Below are positions 9,142 through 18,112 of a DNA stretch of 64,000 nt, piece after piece. The DNA comes from Chryseobacterium vaccae (lineage in GTDB: Bacteria > Bacteroidota > Bacteroidia > Flavobacteriales > Weeksellaceae), in NCBI RefSeq assembly GCF_009602705.1, contig NZ_VSWH01000001.1:3844001-3908000 (forward strand). Reading direction: 5' to 3'. Position numbers and translations under genes: made by a program. Within the stretch, counting starts at the first letter, position 1, and the number at the start of each line of letters is the position of its first letter. Under the pieces are notes generated by a model. It searched no databases. It saw nothing but the letters and a program-made list of their open reading frames with translations, and had not been told where the DNA came from.

Positions 9142-10308
9142 TTAATCCTGAATAAGCATTTTTTTCGTATCAATAGTTTTACCGTCAACAGATAGCTTGT
9201 ATAAATACATTCCTGATTTTAAATTGTTTACTGCAATGTTCCCTTCACCAGTTTCTCTTATGGGAAGAGATTTTATCAATTGTCCGGATACTGAATAAAT
9301 TTCTATAGTATTGTTTTTACTGCCATTGGGAATATAATATTTAATGTTGGTTTCTCCTTTTGTAGGATTAGGCACATTCTGATACAGTCTGGCGCTGTTA
9401 CCCGATGAAATATCTTTTATTCCGGATTGTTTTAGTAGTAGGCTTTTTAATTCATCAACCTGCAGCTTGAGATCATCAATCTGGTTTTGCAGTTCAGTTA
9501 CGGTTGGGCCATTAGCCTGCTTTGCTAAAGCGGTAGAAGCTACCATAACATTTCCGTCAGCATCTACTACCAAAGCATTACCGGATCCGTTGGGAAGATC
9601 CTGTAGCCGAACAGTTCCTACCGTATGAAAATTAGCCGTTGGAGCCGTTGTACGGACGCCGACCTGCTGATCTTTAATCAGCATTGTTGAGTTTTTAGAA
9701 AGCCCAAACATAATTGAAAATGGAATCGAGTTGGTTAGTTTCGTGGAAGCATGTGTTCCTGATCCGATAACAAAAGAACGGTTTCCTGTTGCAATAAGAT
9801 CCACTCCGAATCCCCCGGAATATTCAGAGGTTAGATCCACCCCAACTCCAACGGCAAACTGATTGGAAGCCCGGACCGTATTGTTCCATCCCAGGGCTAT
9901 TGATTTTGATGCATCATTTAATACGGTATTGCTCTGTCCTGCGACAAGATTTGCACCTCCGGCTGTTTGTAAGCTGTTTCCCCAGCCGCCTACTAGAGAG
10001 CTGTTGGCATTGGGGCCAAGCATGTTTTGCGATCCGGTAATAATACTACCCTTAGCTTTTACTCCGTTAGAGTAGTTTACTGCGTCTACAACAAAAGATC
10101 CGGGGCTCGTCAAAAAAGCTTGCCCTGGATTAGAAAGGGCACCGCCGGTTCTTAAATAGAAATAGCTATGGTCAGTTGTTCCTGCATAATTCGTACTGGT
10201 GATGCCTGAATTTCCTGTGATCTCCCATTGTTGAGCATTCATTACTCCGGCGGATAATATCATTGCCCCGGCAATAATATTTTTAATGTTTAATAGATTT
10301 CTTTTCAT
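9142..10308 (-). CDS. T9SS-secreted protein with YadA-like head repeats
   Basis: A 388-residue protein. A signal peptide (ending GVMNAQQ) is followed by a Gly/Asn/Ser-rich region (about 80-190) with repeats such as NSSLVGGWGNSL, GANLVAGQSNTV, KSIALGWNNTV and NQFAVGVGVDL. These match the left-handed parallel roll pattern of trimeric autotransporter head domains. A short coiled coil follows (VTELQNQIDDLKLQVDELKSLL, given in two parts: VTELQNQIDDL then KLQVDELKSLL). The last 85 residues are a type A T9SS sorting domain: LYQNVPNPTKGET, then GMYLYKLSVDGK and KKMLIQD. This predicts export through the Por machinery and attachment to or release from the surface. Adhesion is an inference from the head repeats. 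Confidence 0.85.
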   Translation of the reverse strand: MKRNLLNIKNIIAGAMILSAGVMNAQQWEITGNSGITSTNYAGTTDHSYFYLRTGGALSNPGQAFLTSPGSFVVDAVNYSNGVKAKGSIITGSQNMLGPNANSSLVGGWGNSLQTAGGANLVAGQSNTVLNDASKSIALGWNNTVRASNQFAVGVGVDLTSEYSGGFGVDLIATGNRSFVIGSGTHASTKLTNSIPFSIMFGLSKNSTMLIKDQQVGVRTTAPTANFHTVGTVRLQDLPNGSGNALVVDADGNVMVASTALAKQANGPTVTELQNQIDDLKLQVDELKSLLLKQSGIKDISSGNSARLYQNVPNPTKGETNIKYYIPNGSKNNTIEIYSVSGQLIKSLPIRETGEGNIAVNNLKSGMYLYKLSVDGKTIDTKKMLIQD

Positions 10309-10380
10309 GATAATAAGTATTTTATGGTTAATGTTTTACTAATTTATTTAAATACTGAATCAGATACAGCTTATAGCTAA

Positions 10381-10390
10381 TAAGTGCGCA
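10381..10390 (-). promoter_or_regulatory. TAAGTGCGCA motif upstream of the T9SS gene
   Basis: A 10-base sequence (TGCGCACTTA on the gene's strand) about 73 bases upstream of its ATG. The identical sequence lies about 69 bases upstream of the secreted protein gene 44426-44923. A shared regulator site is possible; two copies are thin evidence. Confidence 0.25.
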
Positions 10391-10456
10391 TGTTGTCCTA
10401 ACAACTGCTTCAAAAAATTCAATAAATGCGTTTTACCTTTAATATTCTTTAAATAA

Positions 10457-10489
10457 TAAAAGACCACTTCGGAGTGAAATGGTCTTTAT
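10457..10489 (-). terminator. Terminator of the glycerol operon
   Basis: The near-perfect stem AAGACCATTT/AAGTGGTCTT, followed on the minus strand by TTTTATTATTT. It lies 27 bases past the stop of the outer-membrane protein gene, the last gene of the glp operon. Confidence 0.8.
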
Positions 10490-10515
10490 ATAATTAATTC
10501 CGTTTTCTTTTGAGA

Positions 10516-11316
10516 TTAAAAAACAGTTGCTGCCAGTTGAATTCTTGCGAATTTGTTAGACGGATTCCACATCGCCATCATAGAAACCGGAAGACTGTAA
10601 TGATCGGTAATCTTAATGGTTTTGCCTGCTTTTACGCCTACGTTGACAATGTCAAAGCTGTTCTTGCCGTTTCCATATAGAAAATGTTTGTCATTTAGGG
10701 CAAATCCTCCTCCAACAAAAGCATCCAGATTGACCTTCCCGCCGGAAATTACCGGGTAGCTGACCTGAACATAGGTGGAGTATTTGTTTCTGTCATAGCT
10801 TCCGTCATCTTTCAGAACAACTTCTCCGGCATTAGCCCCTCCGTAAAGCATAAGGTCTGCTTCTACATTTAAAGGAAAAGAAGGTCCGAAAGTATAATTG
10901 GTTCTCAGATCAATGATGTGAGCGGTTCTTCTTCGGGAGTAACTGAAAATATCATCTGCTGCAACAGCAGTGTTGATATTCCTTGAGTTGTAGAGATCCC
11001 AAAGTCCGATATAAAAGCGTCCGTCTGAATATTGAACGTAATAATTAATTTCTTTATAATGGGTATTGTCTTTGTCATCAGCCAATGCGGAAGCTCCCCA
11101 TATTCCGACCTTCCATTTCTTTTCAGCATCTAAAGCATAGGAAAGGTTTCCCATAACAACGGGTTTATCTGTAATGATCAGCCCTCGCCATAAATGGTTA
11201 TTCTGAATGTTTACAGTGAAATCTAACCGGCTTTCTTTCTTGTTTTCCGTGTCTTCCTGGGCAAAAAGATTCCCTGTGCCTAGTAAAGCCAGGCCTATAT
11301 AAAAGAGTTTTTTCAT
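10516..11316 (-). CDS. Outer-membrane beta-barrel protein of the glp operon
   Basis: A 266-residue protein with a signal peptide ending in LFAQ. Alternating hydrophobic strands follow (FTVNIQNNHLWRGLII, KWKVGIWGASAL, EINYYVQYSDGRFYIGLWDLY, STYVQVSYPVI), and the C-terminal strand ends in Phe (IQLAATVF). This is the layout of a small outer-membrane barrel of 10-12 strands. The LWRGL segment recalls TorF/TIGR02001-type putative porins. The start is 18 bases after the glpF stop, and a terminator follows the gene, so it is the last member of glpD-glpK-glpF-OMP. An outer-membrane channel for glycerol or glycerol phosphodiesters is the natural inference but is untested. Confidence 0.75.
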   Translation of the reverse strand: MKKLFYIGLALLGTGNLFAQEDTENKKESRLDFTVNIQNNHLWRGLIITDKPVVMGNLSYALDAEKKWKVGIWGASALADDKDNTHYKEINYYVQYSDGRFYIGLWDLYNSRNINTAVAADDIFSYSRRRTAHIIDLRTNYTFGPSFPLNVEADLMLYGGANAGEVVLKDDGSYDRNKYSTYVQVSYPVISGGKVNLDAFVGGGFALNDKHFLYGNGKNSFDIVNVGVKAGKTIKITDHYSLPVSMMAMWNPSNKFARIQLAATVF

Positions 11317-11334
11317 TGTGTAAACGATCTGTGG

Positions 11335-12066
11335 TTATCTTAACGCTCCATACAATAAAGCGGCTAGAATTGCTCCGATGATTGGCCCTGCAATAGGAAT
11401 CCAGGCATAGCTCCAATCACTGCTTCCTTTTACCGGAAGAATGGCGTGCATGATTCTTGGTCCAAGGTCTCTTGCCGGATTGATGGCGTATCCGGTTGTT
11501 CCTCCCAAAGACAGTCCAATTGCCCAGACTAATAAAGTTACAGGGAGTGCTCCCATACTTCCTAATCCTATTTTTGCGGTAGGATCATTATTTAAAGTAA
11601 CGCTTGGATCTGCGAAATGGAAAATAACAAAGACCAAAACAAAAGTTCCGATAATTTCACTGATTATGTTTGAAACAGGCTTCCTGATGGCGGGAGCTGT
11701 ACTGAAACAGGCCAATTTTGCATCTTCATCTTCTGTAATGGCAAAATGATCTTTATTAAACAGCCAAACCAGAAAAGCTCCCAGCATTGCGCCGATCATT
11801 TCTCCGGCAATATAGGAGGGAACCAGATCCCATGAGAATTTTCCTGCAAAAGCTAAACCTAAAGTTACAGCTGGGTTCAGATGTGCTCCGCTGACTGGTC
11901 CGGCAACTGTTACACCAACAAAAACGGCTAAAGCCCAAGCAGTGGTAATTACGATCCATCCGGAATTGTTTCCTTTGGTATCTTTCAAAACAACGTTGGC
12001 TACTACGCCGTTTCCTAAAAGTATCATCAGCATGGTCCCGATGATTTCTGCTACAAATGGAGTCAT
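11335..12066 (-). CDS. glpF: Glycerol uptake facilitator (aquaglyceroporin)
   Basis: An MIP-family channel of 243 residues with both NPA signatures, SGAHLNPAVTLGLAFAG and GYAINPARDLGPRI. The Asp after the second NPAR marks the glycerol-facilitator branch rather than strict aquaporins. Six membrane spans are visible. I start it at the ATG at 12066 (MTPFVAEIIGT). A longer reading from 12102 would begin with TTG and overlap the end of glpK, adding a charged leader that MIP proteins do not need. The start is 25 bases after the glpK stop and the next gene is 18 bases away, so it is within one operon. It conducts glycerol across the inner membrane, where GlpK traps it. Confidence 0.95.
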   Translation of the reverse strand: MTPFVAEIIGTMLMILLGNGVVANVVLKDTKGNNSGWIVITTAWALAVFVGVTVAGPVSGAHLNPAVTLGLAFAGKFSWDLVPSYIAGEMIGAMLGAFLVWLFNKDHFAITEDEDAKLACFSTAPAIRKPVSNIISEIIGTFVLVFVIFHFADPSVTLNNDPTAKIGLGSMGALPVTLLVWAIGLSLGGTTGYAINPARDLGPRIMHAILPVKGSSDWSYAWIPIAGPIIGAILAALLYGALR

Positions 12067-12091
12067 AGTTTTAATTTTGTTTTCAATGGGA

Positions 12092-13588
12092 TTAATCTTC
12101 AATCCAGTTTTGTGCTCGCGATACAGCTTTGCTCCAGGTATGGATCATTTTATCTGCCTTTTCCTTTTCAAGTTGCGGATGGAAATCTTTATCCACAATC
12201 CATTGGGCCTGAATTTCATCAATATCTTTCCAGTATCCTACGGCAAGACCAGCCAGATAAGCAGCGCCAAGGGCAGTCGTTTCCAGTGTTTTGGGTCTGG
12301 TAATTTTAAATCCGAAAAGATCAGACTGGATTTGCATCAGAAGATCACTTGCTGAAGCTCCGCCATCTACTCTCAGTTCAAGGCTGGCTCTTCCGGAATC
12401 TGCTTCCATAGATTTTACAATATCATATACCTGAAATGCTATTCCTTCAAGGGTAGCTCTGGCAATATGCCCGTCAGTGGTTCCGCGGGTAATGCCTACA
12501 ATAGTTCCTCTTGCGTATTGATCCCAATAAGGAGCCCCCAATCCTGTAAGAGCCGGAACGAAATAAACGCCTCCGTTATTTTCAACACTTGCGGCCAAGC
12601 CATTCACTTCGTTTGAAGAGTGAATAAGTTTAAGACCGTCTCTCAGCCATTGAATAGCTGCTCCGCCTACAAATACACTTCCTTCAAGAGCGTAGTTAAC
12701 TTCATTATTGATTTTCCAGGCAACAGTGGTCAGCAGATTATTTTTAGAGGATACCGCTTCTTTTCCGGTATTCATCAATAAGAAGCATCCTGTTCCATAA
12801 GTGTTCTTAACCATCCCGGGAGTGATGCACATCTGTCCGAATAAAGCGGCCTGCTGGTCTCCTGCAATTCCTGCAATCGGAATTTTGGTGGAGAATAGAG
12901 TGGTTGCTGTCTCTCCGTAAATTTCACTGCTCTGCTTTACTTCGGGAAGAATAGATTTTGGAATGTCAAATAATTCCAAAAGTTCTTCATCCCATTCCAG
13001 GGTGTGAATATTCAGAAGCATGGTTCTGCTGGCATTAGATACATCAGTGATGAACATTTTCCCACGGGTAAGCTTCCATACCAGCCAGGTGTCAACTGTT
13101 CCGAAGCATAATTGGCCTGCTGTGGCTTTTTCTCTTGCACCTTCTACATTGTCCAGAATCCATTTTAATTTGGTAGCTGAAAAATAAGCATCCAGTACAA
13201 GGCCGGTTTTCTCTTTGATGATTTCGGCGTGTCCCTGTTCTTTCAGTTCATCGCAATATTTGGAGGTTCTCCTGTCCTGCCATACAATGGCGTTATAAAC
13301 AGGCTCACCGGTTTCCTTATCCCATACTACAGTAGTTTCTCTCTGATTGGTAATTCCTATGGCGGCAACTTCCAGTCCGGAAATTCCGGCTTTGGCAATG
13401 ATTTCCGCGGCTACAGAAATTTGAGAAGACCAGATTTCATTGGGGTCATGTTCCACCCAGCCCGGGGTGGGAAATATTTGTTCAAAATTTTTCTGGGATA
13501 TATATTCTATAGCTCCACTGTGATTGAATAGAATTGCTCTGGAAGAGGTTGTTCCCTGATCTAAAGCGAGAATCAGTTTTTCTTTCAT
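12092..13588 (-). CDS. glpK: Glycerol kinase
   Basis: A 498-residue FGGY-family kinase of the usual length. The phosphate-binding motif [15 protein letters not shown] is at the N-terminus. [10 protein letters not shown] and [13 protein letters not shown] follow, then [15 protein letters not shown] and the C-terminal FGGY-type stretch [18 protein letters not shown]. It phosphorylates glycerol to sn-glycerol 3-phosphate, the substrate of GlpD encoded 10 bases upstream. Whether the E. coli-type allosteric sites for fructose-1,6-bisphosphate and IIA-Glc are kept was not assessed. Transcription should start at the operator-rich promoter ahead of glpD. Confidence 0.97.
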   Translation of the reverse strand: MKEKLILALDQGTTSSRAILFNHSGAIEYISQKNFEQIFPTPGWVEHDPNEIWSSQISVAAEIIAKAGISGLEVAAIGITNQRETTVVWDKETGEPVYNAIVWQDRRTSKYCDELKEQGHAEIIKEKTGLVLDAYFSATKLKWILDNVEGAREKATAGQLCFGTVDTWLVWKLTRGKMFITDVSNASRTMLLNIHTLEWDEELLELFDIPKSILPEVKQSSEIYGETATTLFSTKIPIAGIAGDQQAALFGQMCITPGMVKNTYGTGCFLLMNTGKEAVSSKNNLLTTVAWKINNEVNYALEGSVFVGGAAIQWLRDGLKLIHSSNEVNGLAASVENNGGVYFVPALTGLGAPYWDQYARGTIVGITRGTTDGHIARATLEGIAFQVYDIVKSMEADSGRASLELRVDGGASASDLLMQIQSDLFGFKITRPKTLETTALGAAYLAGLAVGYWKDIDEIQAQWIVDKDFHPQLEKEKADKMIHTWSKAVSRAQNWIED

Positions 13589-13598
13589 ACCGGATTGT

Positions 13599-15197
13599 TT
13601 AGTTTTTGTTGAATGTTTGAGGAGAATAAGGGGTTAGCAGATATCCTTTTGCTAAATCAATAAATTCTTCTGTGTGCTGCTGAATCCATTCTTCAGAATA
13701 TCCTTTTTCTTCGGCGATGAGCTGTGCAATGGATTGTGCGCTGTCTATGGCTGCTCTTGCATCTAAAAACAGAAGACGTACTCTTCTGGCGAGAATATCT
13801 TCAATGGTTTCTGCCATTTCATGTCTTATGGCCCATACCGCTTCCGCGATAGTGAAGGCATGATCCGGATGGATCTTCTGTGCAAACCTGGGATTGCTGT
13901 TTTGTAATGCTTTTATAGCAGGAATATCAGATCCATATACATACAGATGGCTGCTGCGGTCAACCAGTTCAGCTTGGATGTTGCCATGAATAGACATATG
14001 TTCTGTCTGCGAAGGCCCTGCTTTCAACTGTAAAATTTCTACAGATTTATCAACAGTATCTTCGGCCATTTTCCGGTAGGTGGTCCATTTTCCTCCAATG
14101 ATGGAAACTAATCCTGTGTCCGAGGCAATAACCTTGTGACTTCTGGAGACTTCTTTTGTGCTTTTGCCTCCTTCTTTTGGTGCTGCAAGGGGTCTTAGTC
14201 CTGCAAATACAGATTTTACATCTTCGCGGGTTGGCTTCTTTGACAGGTATTGTCTTGCGGTTTCTAAAACGAAATTAATTTCTGATTCCAGGGCGTGAGG
14301 CTCAAAGCTTGGATTTTTCAGTAAGGTGTCTGTTGTTCCTACAAGAGCACGGTCATGCCACGGAACAACAAAAAGAACTCTTCCGTCTGATGTTTTGGGG
14401 ATCATAATGGCATCATCACTTTTCAGGAATGATTTATCCAGAACAAGATGGATTCCCTGGCTTGGTACAACGTATTTTCCATGTTTTGGATTATTCATAT
14501 TCAGAATCTCATTCGTGAATACCCCTGTTGCGTTGATCACTGCCTTTGCACGAAGTTCATATTTTTTCTGAGAAAACTGGTCTTCAGCCATAACACCGGA
14601 TATTTTTCCGAAATCATTCTTCAGAAGGCCGGTTACTTTCATATAGTTAACAGCGCTTCCTCCTTTTTCTATGATGGTTTGTGTCAGGTTAATGGCAAGT
14701 CTCGCATCATCAAACTGTCCATCCTGATAAACTACTCCGCTGGCCAGACCATGCTGCTCAATGGTTGGAAGTTTTTCAATCGTTTTCGATTTGTTGATGT
14801 ATTTTGTTTTTCCTAAGCTTAGTTTTCCGGCGAGAAAATCATAAATGGAAAGCCCTATTTTATAATAGATGCCTCCCCACCATGTATAGTTGGGAATAAT
14901 GAAGGACTGATTTTTTACGACATGGGCTGCATTTTGGGCCAAAAGTCCTCTTTCTTTTAATGCCTCTTTTACCAATCCTATATCCCCCTGTGCCAGATAT
15001 CTTACACCTCCGTGTACCAGTTTGGTACTGCGGCTTGAGGTTGCTTTTGCAAAATCGTGGGATTCAAGAAGGAGGGTTTTAAATCCTCTGCTTGCTGCAT
15101 CCAGTGCTGAGCCTAGACCACTGGCTCCACCTCCGATGACAATGAAATCCCATTCCTGAACACTGGCTAGTTTACTGATTTCTTCATTTCGTTTCAT
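13599..15197 (-). CDS. glpD: Glycerol-3-phosphate dehydrogenase/oxidase
   Basis: A 532-residue FAD enzyme. An N-terminal dinucleotide-binding motif ([18 protein letters not shown]) is followed by the family's [16 protein letters not shown] segment, the FAD-domain stretch ALVGTTDT and [15 protein letters not shown]. The last 130 residues form the helical C-terminal domain ([20 protein letters not shown]). It oxidises sn-glycerol 3-phosphate to dihydroxyacetone phosphate, passing electrons to quinone (or to oxygen in oxidase forms); sequence alone does not decide which. It is the first gene of the operon and divergent from the DeoR/GlpR-type regulator. Its -7 box lies between the operator half-sites, which suggests repression when glycerol phosphate is scarce. 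Confidence 0.96.
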   Translation of the reverse strand: MKRNEEISKLASVQEWDFIVIGGGASGLGSALDAASRGFKTLLLESHDFAKATSSRSTKLVHGGVRYLAQGDIGLVKEALKERGLLAQNAAHVVKNQSFIIPNYTWWGGIYYKIGLSIYDFLAGKLSLGKTKYINKSKTIEKLPTIEQHGLASGVVYQDGQFDDARLAINLTQTIIEKGGSAVNYMKVTGLLKNDFGKISGVMAEDQFSQKKYELRAKAVINATGVFTNEILNMNNPKHGKYVVPSQGIHLVLDKSFLKSDDAIMIPKTSDGRVLFVVPWHDRALVGTTDTLLKNPSFEPHALESEINFVLETARQYLSKKPTREDVKSVFAGLRPLAAPKEGGKSTKEVSRSHKVIASDTGLVSIIGGKWTTYRKMAEDTVDKSVEILQLKAGPSQTEHMSIHGNIQAELVDRSSHLYVYGSDIPAIKALQNSNPRFAQKIHPDHAFTIAEAVWAIRHEMAETIEDILARRVRLLFLDARAAIDSAQSIAQLIAEEKGYSEEWIQQHTEEFIDLAKGYLLTPYSPQTFNKN

Positions 15198-15201
15198 AAA
15201 T

Positions 15202-15247
15202 GTTTCGTTTATGTTTCGTTTTCAAATTTATAAATTAAAAACGAAAC
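15202..15247. promoter_or_regulatory. GlpR-type operator: repeated GTTTCGTTT half-sites
   Basis: GTTTCGTTT occurs twice in direct orientation (15202-15210 and 15213-15221) and once inverted as AAACGAAAC (15239-15247). The second and third form an inverted repeat around the predicted glpD -7 box. DeoR/GlpR-family repressors bind this sort of TTCG-containing repeat. Placement between glpD and the divergent regulator gene makes it the likely operator for both. Confidence 0.7.
15223..15230 (-). promoter_or_regulatory. glpD -7 promoter box
   Basis: On the minus strand this reads TAAATTTG, a perfect match to the Bacteroidota -7 consensus TANNTTTG. A TTTG about 17 bases upstream could be the -33 element, slightly closer than usual. 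It sits inside the operator, so a bound repressor would block it. Confidence 0.6.
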
Positions 15248-15291
15248 CAAAACAAAATAAATGAAATTTTAACACTTTCGAAAAAAAATGG

Positions 15292-15299
15292 TATTTTTG
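15292..15299 (+). promoter_or_regulatory. Promoter -7 box of the DeoR/GlpR-type regulator
   Basis: TATTTTTG matches TANNTTTG and lies 14 bases before the ATG, giving a very short leader. No good TTTG -33 element was seen. Confidence 0.5.
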
Positions 15300-15313
15300 A
15301 TGAAACAATAAGA

Positions 15314-16078
15314 ATGGAAAAGTTAATACCAAGGCATGATGAAATACTAAAAGAGCTGGATGAGAAAGGCCATGTGCTGGTACAGGATCTGTGCGAAAAG
15401 TTCAATGTTTCTTCAGTTACGGTCCGAAAGGATCTGAACTATCTCGAAAGTTTAGGGCTGCTTTTCCGTAATCATGGAGGTGCCAGCAAACATGTAAGGT
15501 ATGCTTATGAAAGAAATGTGAATGAAAAGGAGAACATTAATGTAGAAGCCAAACAGGGAATTGTAAAAGCTGCCGTAGAACTTATTCAGGAAAATGACTG
15601 TATTATATTGGCTTCAGGAACTACCATGCATTATCTTGCCCGGATGCTTGGGAATTTCGGAAGACTTACCGTTCTTACTTCTTCGCTCAGGGTAGCGCTT
15701 GAACTGTGTAATAATCCTGAAATTAATATTATCCAGCTGGGTGGGGAAGTTCGGAAAAGCTCCACTTCAATTGTGGGTTCAATTTCTGAAGGAATCTTAA
15801 AACAGTTTTCCTGCAATAAACTTTTTCTCGGAGTGGACGGAATTGATCTTGATTTCGGAATCAGTACTTCGAATGCTGCAGAAGCTCATCTGAATCAGGT
15901 GATGATAGATTGTGCAGACCAGGTAATTATTCTTGCAGATTCCACAAAGCTGAACAAAAAAGGTTTTGGTAAAATAGCCTCTCTGGATAAAGTAGATTAT
16001 TTAATCACAGACGATGGTATTTCTGCGGAGCATAAGGCCGGGCTGGAAGAAGTAGGCGTTACTGTAATCATAAAATAA
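15314..16078 (+). CDS. DeoR/GlpR-family transcriptional regulator
   Basis: A 254-residue regulator. The N-terminal winged helix-turn-helix (about 6-57) contains VSSVTVRKDLNYLESLGLL and ends in RNHGGA, the DeoR signature. The rest is the DeoR sugar-phosphate sensor domain: IILASGTTMHYLARML, then LFLGVDGID and ADSTKLNKKGFG. It is transcribed away from glpD-glpK-glpF with repeated GTTTCGTTT sites between them, so it probably represses the glycerol operon and itself, with glycerol 3-phosphate as the likely inducer. The symbol glpR would fit but is inferred from position. Confidence 0.9.
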   Translation: MEKLIPRHDEILKELDEKGHVLVQDLCEKFNVSSVTVRKDLNYLESLGLLFRNHGGASKHVRYAYERNVNEKENINVEAKQGIVKAAVELIQENDCIILASGTTMHYLARMLGNFGRLTVLTSSLRVALELCNNPEINIIQLGGEVRKSSTSIVGSISEGILKQFSCNKLFLGVDGIDLDFGISTSNAAEAHLNQVMIDCADQVIILADSTKLNKKGFGKIASLDKVDYLITDDGISAEHKAGLEEVGVTVIIK

Positions 16079-16118
16079 CCTCAGTTCGGAATAAGAGAGT
16101 ATCTGGTTAATGAAGATT

Positions 16119-16272
16119 TGAAGCTGTGAGATGGAAGAGGGGAGTTATAAAGGTTATTAAGGATAACTGTTTATCTGCTTTACTCTTTTTATGATATTAA
16201 AATTTTATAGTGGCTATCAATACCTATAACAAAAAGTAACTTCCTGCCTCTTTCTTCCAGCTTCCAGCCAAC
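16119..16272. repeat. Dispersed inverted-repeat element, third copy
   Basis: The left arm (16119-16150) contains GATGGAAGAGGGGAGTTAT. The right arm (16237-16272), read on the opposite strand, contains AGCTGGAAGAAAGAGGC and then AGGAAGTTACT. It shares its arm sequence and outward arrangement with the copies at 3040 and 4423, while its centre differs. Confidence 0.55.
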
Positions 16273-16412
16273 TTCCTTGGCTCAAGCTCAGGTTAGAATA
16301 GTCTTCTTTCTGATTTCTTTTTTAAAATTCCAAATAATCCGGGCGGAAATTTCACCTGAGTTTTTTCAAAATCATCTAATTGATTAAAAATCAAAATATT
16401 TTGCTGTAAATA

Positions 16413-16443
16413 TTTGTCAGTTATAAAATTATTCATAAATTTG
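16413..16443 (+). promoter_or_regulatory. Promoter of the rplC ribosomal operon
   Basis: The -33 element TTTG (16413-16416) and the -7 element TAAATTTG (16436-16443) are separated by 19 bases, a textbook Bacteroidota promoter. The predicted start near 16450 leaves a leader of about 100 bases before rplC, unusually long for this operon's otherwise tight spacing. Confidence 0.75.
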
Positions 16444-16466
16444 CACACTCATTTTAGGAGCGTAGT

Positions 16467-16529
16467 ATGCCTATATCAGAATTAGAAATTACTTCAGACT
16501 TCCGAAAAATGGGGATAAATAAAGGATAA
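16467..16529 (+). other. Possible 20-codon leader ORF before rplC
   Basis: ATG to TAA encoding MPISELEITSDFRKMGINKG, inside the predicted 5' leader and ending 20 bases before rplC. It may be a real leader peptide, part of a regulatory leader, or chance. No evidence of translation can be read from sequence. Confidence 0.3.
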
Positions 16530-16549
16530 ATTTTATTATAATATAAACA

Positions 16550-17176
16550 ATGTCAGGTATTATTGGTAAAAAAATCGGTATGACATCTTTGTTTAACGAA
16601 GAAGGGAAAAACATTCCTTGTACAGTTATTCAAGCTGGTCCATGCTCGGTTTTACAGGTCAGAACCATAGAAAAGGACGGCTACAAGTCAGTTCAATTGG
16701 GTTTCGATGACAAGAGTGAGAAGAACGTAGGTAAAGCGTTAGCTGGTCATTTCAAAAAGGCTGGTTCTGCTCCTAAAGCTAAATTAGTAGAATTCTACAG
16801 AGAATTCGTTGATGAAGTGAAAGTAGGAGAAGAAGTAAAAGTTGATTTATTCTCTGAAGGAGAATATGTTGACGTAACAGGAACTTCAAAAGGTAAAGGT
16901 TTCCAAGGTGTTGTTAAAAGACACGGATTTGGAGGTGTAATGCAAGCTACTCATGGTCAGCACAACAGACTTAGAGCTCCAGGTTCTATCGGTGCTGGAT
17001 CGGATCCTTCGAGAGTATTCAAAGGAATGAGAATGGCGGGTAGAATGGGAGGTAAGCAGGTAACTGTACAAAACCTTCAAGTATTAAAAGTGGATCAAGA
17101 ACAAAATCTTTTAGTAGTAAAAGGTGCTGTTCCGGGAGCTAAAAATTCTTATGTAATTATCAGAAAATGGAACTAG
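16550..17176 (+). CDS. rplC: 50S ribosomal protein L3
   Basis: 208 residues, normal length. It starts [15 protein letters not shown] and carries the L3 core loop [15 protein letters not shown] followed by [19 protein letters not shown], which reaches toward the peptidyl-transferase centre. It is the first gene of the operon in this genome region, with its own promoter. Its last codons overlap the first of rplD by 10 bases, so translation of the two is likely coupled. Confidence 0.98.
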   Translation: MSGIIGKKIGMTSLFNEEGKNIPCTVIQAGPCSVLQVRTIEKDGYKSVQLGFDDKSEKNVGKALAGHFKKAGSAPKAKLVEFYREFVDEVKVGEEVKVDLFSEGEYVDVTGTSKGKGFQGVVKRHGFGGVMQATHGQHNRLRAPGSIGAGSDPSRVFKGMRMAGRMGGKQVTVQNLQVLKVDQEQNLLVVKGAVPGAKNSYVIIRKWN

Positions 17177-17796
17177 TAGTATTAAATACATCAGGAAAAG
17201 AGACCGGAAGAAAAGTAACTCTAGACGAATCAGTATTCGGAATTGAGCCAAATCAGCACGCGGTTTACTTAGAAGTTAAACAGTACCTTGCTGCACAAAG
17301 ACAAGGGACTCATAAAGCAAAAGAAAGAAGCGAAATTACTGCTTCTACTAAAAAGCTTAAGAAGCAAAAAGGATCAGGATCTGCTAGATATGGTGATATT
17401 AAATCTCCAGTATTCAGAGGTGGAGGTAGAGTATTTGGACCAAAACCAAGAGACTATAGATTCAAATTGAACAAAGCTCTTAAGAGATTAGCGAAAAAAT
17501 CTGTTCTATCTCAGAAAATGAGAGACAACAGCATCAGAGTTCTGGAAGATATGAGCTTGAACGCTCCTAAAACTAAAGATTTCATCAACGTATTAAATGC
17601 TTTGGCATTGAACGATAAGAAAGCTTTATTTATCCTTCCTGAAGCTAACAAGAATGTATATTTGTCTTCAAGAAACTTACCTAAAGCTAAAGTAATGAAC
17701 TTCAACGAAGTAAGTTCTTATGACTTAGTAAACGCAGGTGAAGTTGTATTCTTCGAAGGTGCAGTTGAAAAATTCCAGGAAAATTTAAAGAAATAA
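17167..17796 (+). CDS. rplD: 50S ribosomal protein L4
   Basis: 209 residues. It contains the exit-tunnel loop with [22 protein letters not shown] spanning about residues 60-82 (key residues GSGSARYGD and FRGGG) and [19 protein letters not shown] after it. L4 lines the exit tunnel with L22. In E. coli L4 also represses its own operon; whether the long leader before rplC serves that here is unknown. The start overlaps the rplC end by 10 bases. Confidence 0.98.
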   Translation: MELVVLNTSGKETGRKVTLDESVFGIEPNQHAVYLEVKQYLAAQRQGTHKAKERSEITASTKKLKKQKGSGSARYGDIKSPVFRGGGRVFGPKPRDYRFKLNKALKRLAKKSVLSQKMRDNSIRVLEDMSLNAPKTKDFINVLNALALNDKKALFILPEANKNVYLSSRNLPKAKVMNFNEVSSYDLVNAGEVVFFEGAVEKFQENLKK

Positions 17797-17799
17797 ATC

Positions 17800-18090
17800 A
17801 TGTCAGTTATTATTAAACCAGTTATTTCAGAAAAGGCTAATTACCTTACAGATTTAAGAGGTTCTTATTCTTTCTTAGTTAGCCCTAAGGCGAATAAAAT
17901 CGAGATCAAAAAGGCTGTTGAAGCAGCTTACGGTGTAAAAGTAGCAGACGTTAACACAATGATTTATGCTCCGAAGGTTTCTTCAAAGTACACTAAAAAA
18001 GGTCTTCAAGTAGGAAAGACAAACAAATTGAAAAAAGCGGTAATCAAACTTGCTGAAGGTGAGGTTATCGATATTTTTGCTGTAAATTAA
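17800..18090 (+). CDS. rplW: 50S ribosomal protein L23
   Basis: 96 residues, typical length. It opens MSVIIKPVISEKANYL, where the conserved P-x-x-(S/T)-E-K motif of L23 is visible, and continues NKIEIKKAVEAAYGVKVADVNT. L23 sits at the tunnel exit and docks trigger factor and SRP. It begins 3 bases after the rplD stop. Confidence 0.98.
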   Translation: MSVIIKPVISEKANYLTDLRGSYSFLVSPKANKIEIKKAVEAAYGVKVADVNTMIYAPKVSSKYTKKGLQVGKTNKLKKAVIKLAEGEVIDIFAVN

Positions 18091-18112
18091 TTATTAATTA
18101 TAAATAATAGTA

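Larger units (their letters stand above)
16079..16549. other. 471-base spacer before the ribosomal operon
   Basis: It contains an inverted-repeat element (16119-16272), about 140 bases of AT-rich DNA with no visible gene, the rplC promoter (16413-16443) and a leader with a 20-codon ORF. No rpsJ (S10) gene is present here, although S10 normally precedes L3. Confidence 0.8.

Noticed and set aside
12067..12102. Longer glpF start at TTG 12102
   Set aside because: It would overlap the glpK end and add a charged leader before the first membrane span; ATG at 12066 fits the family.
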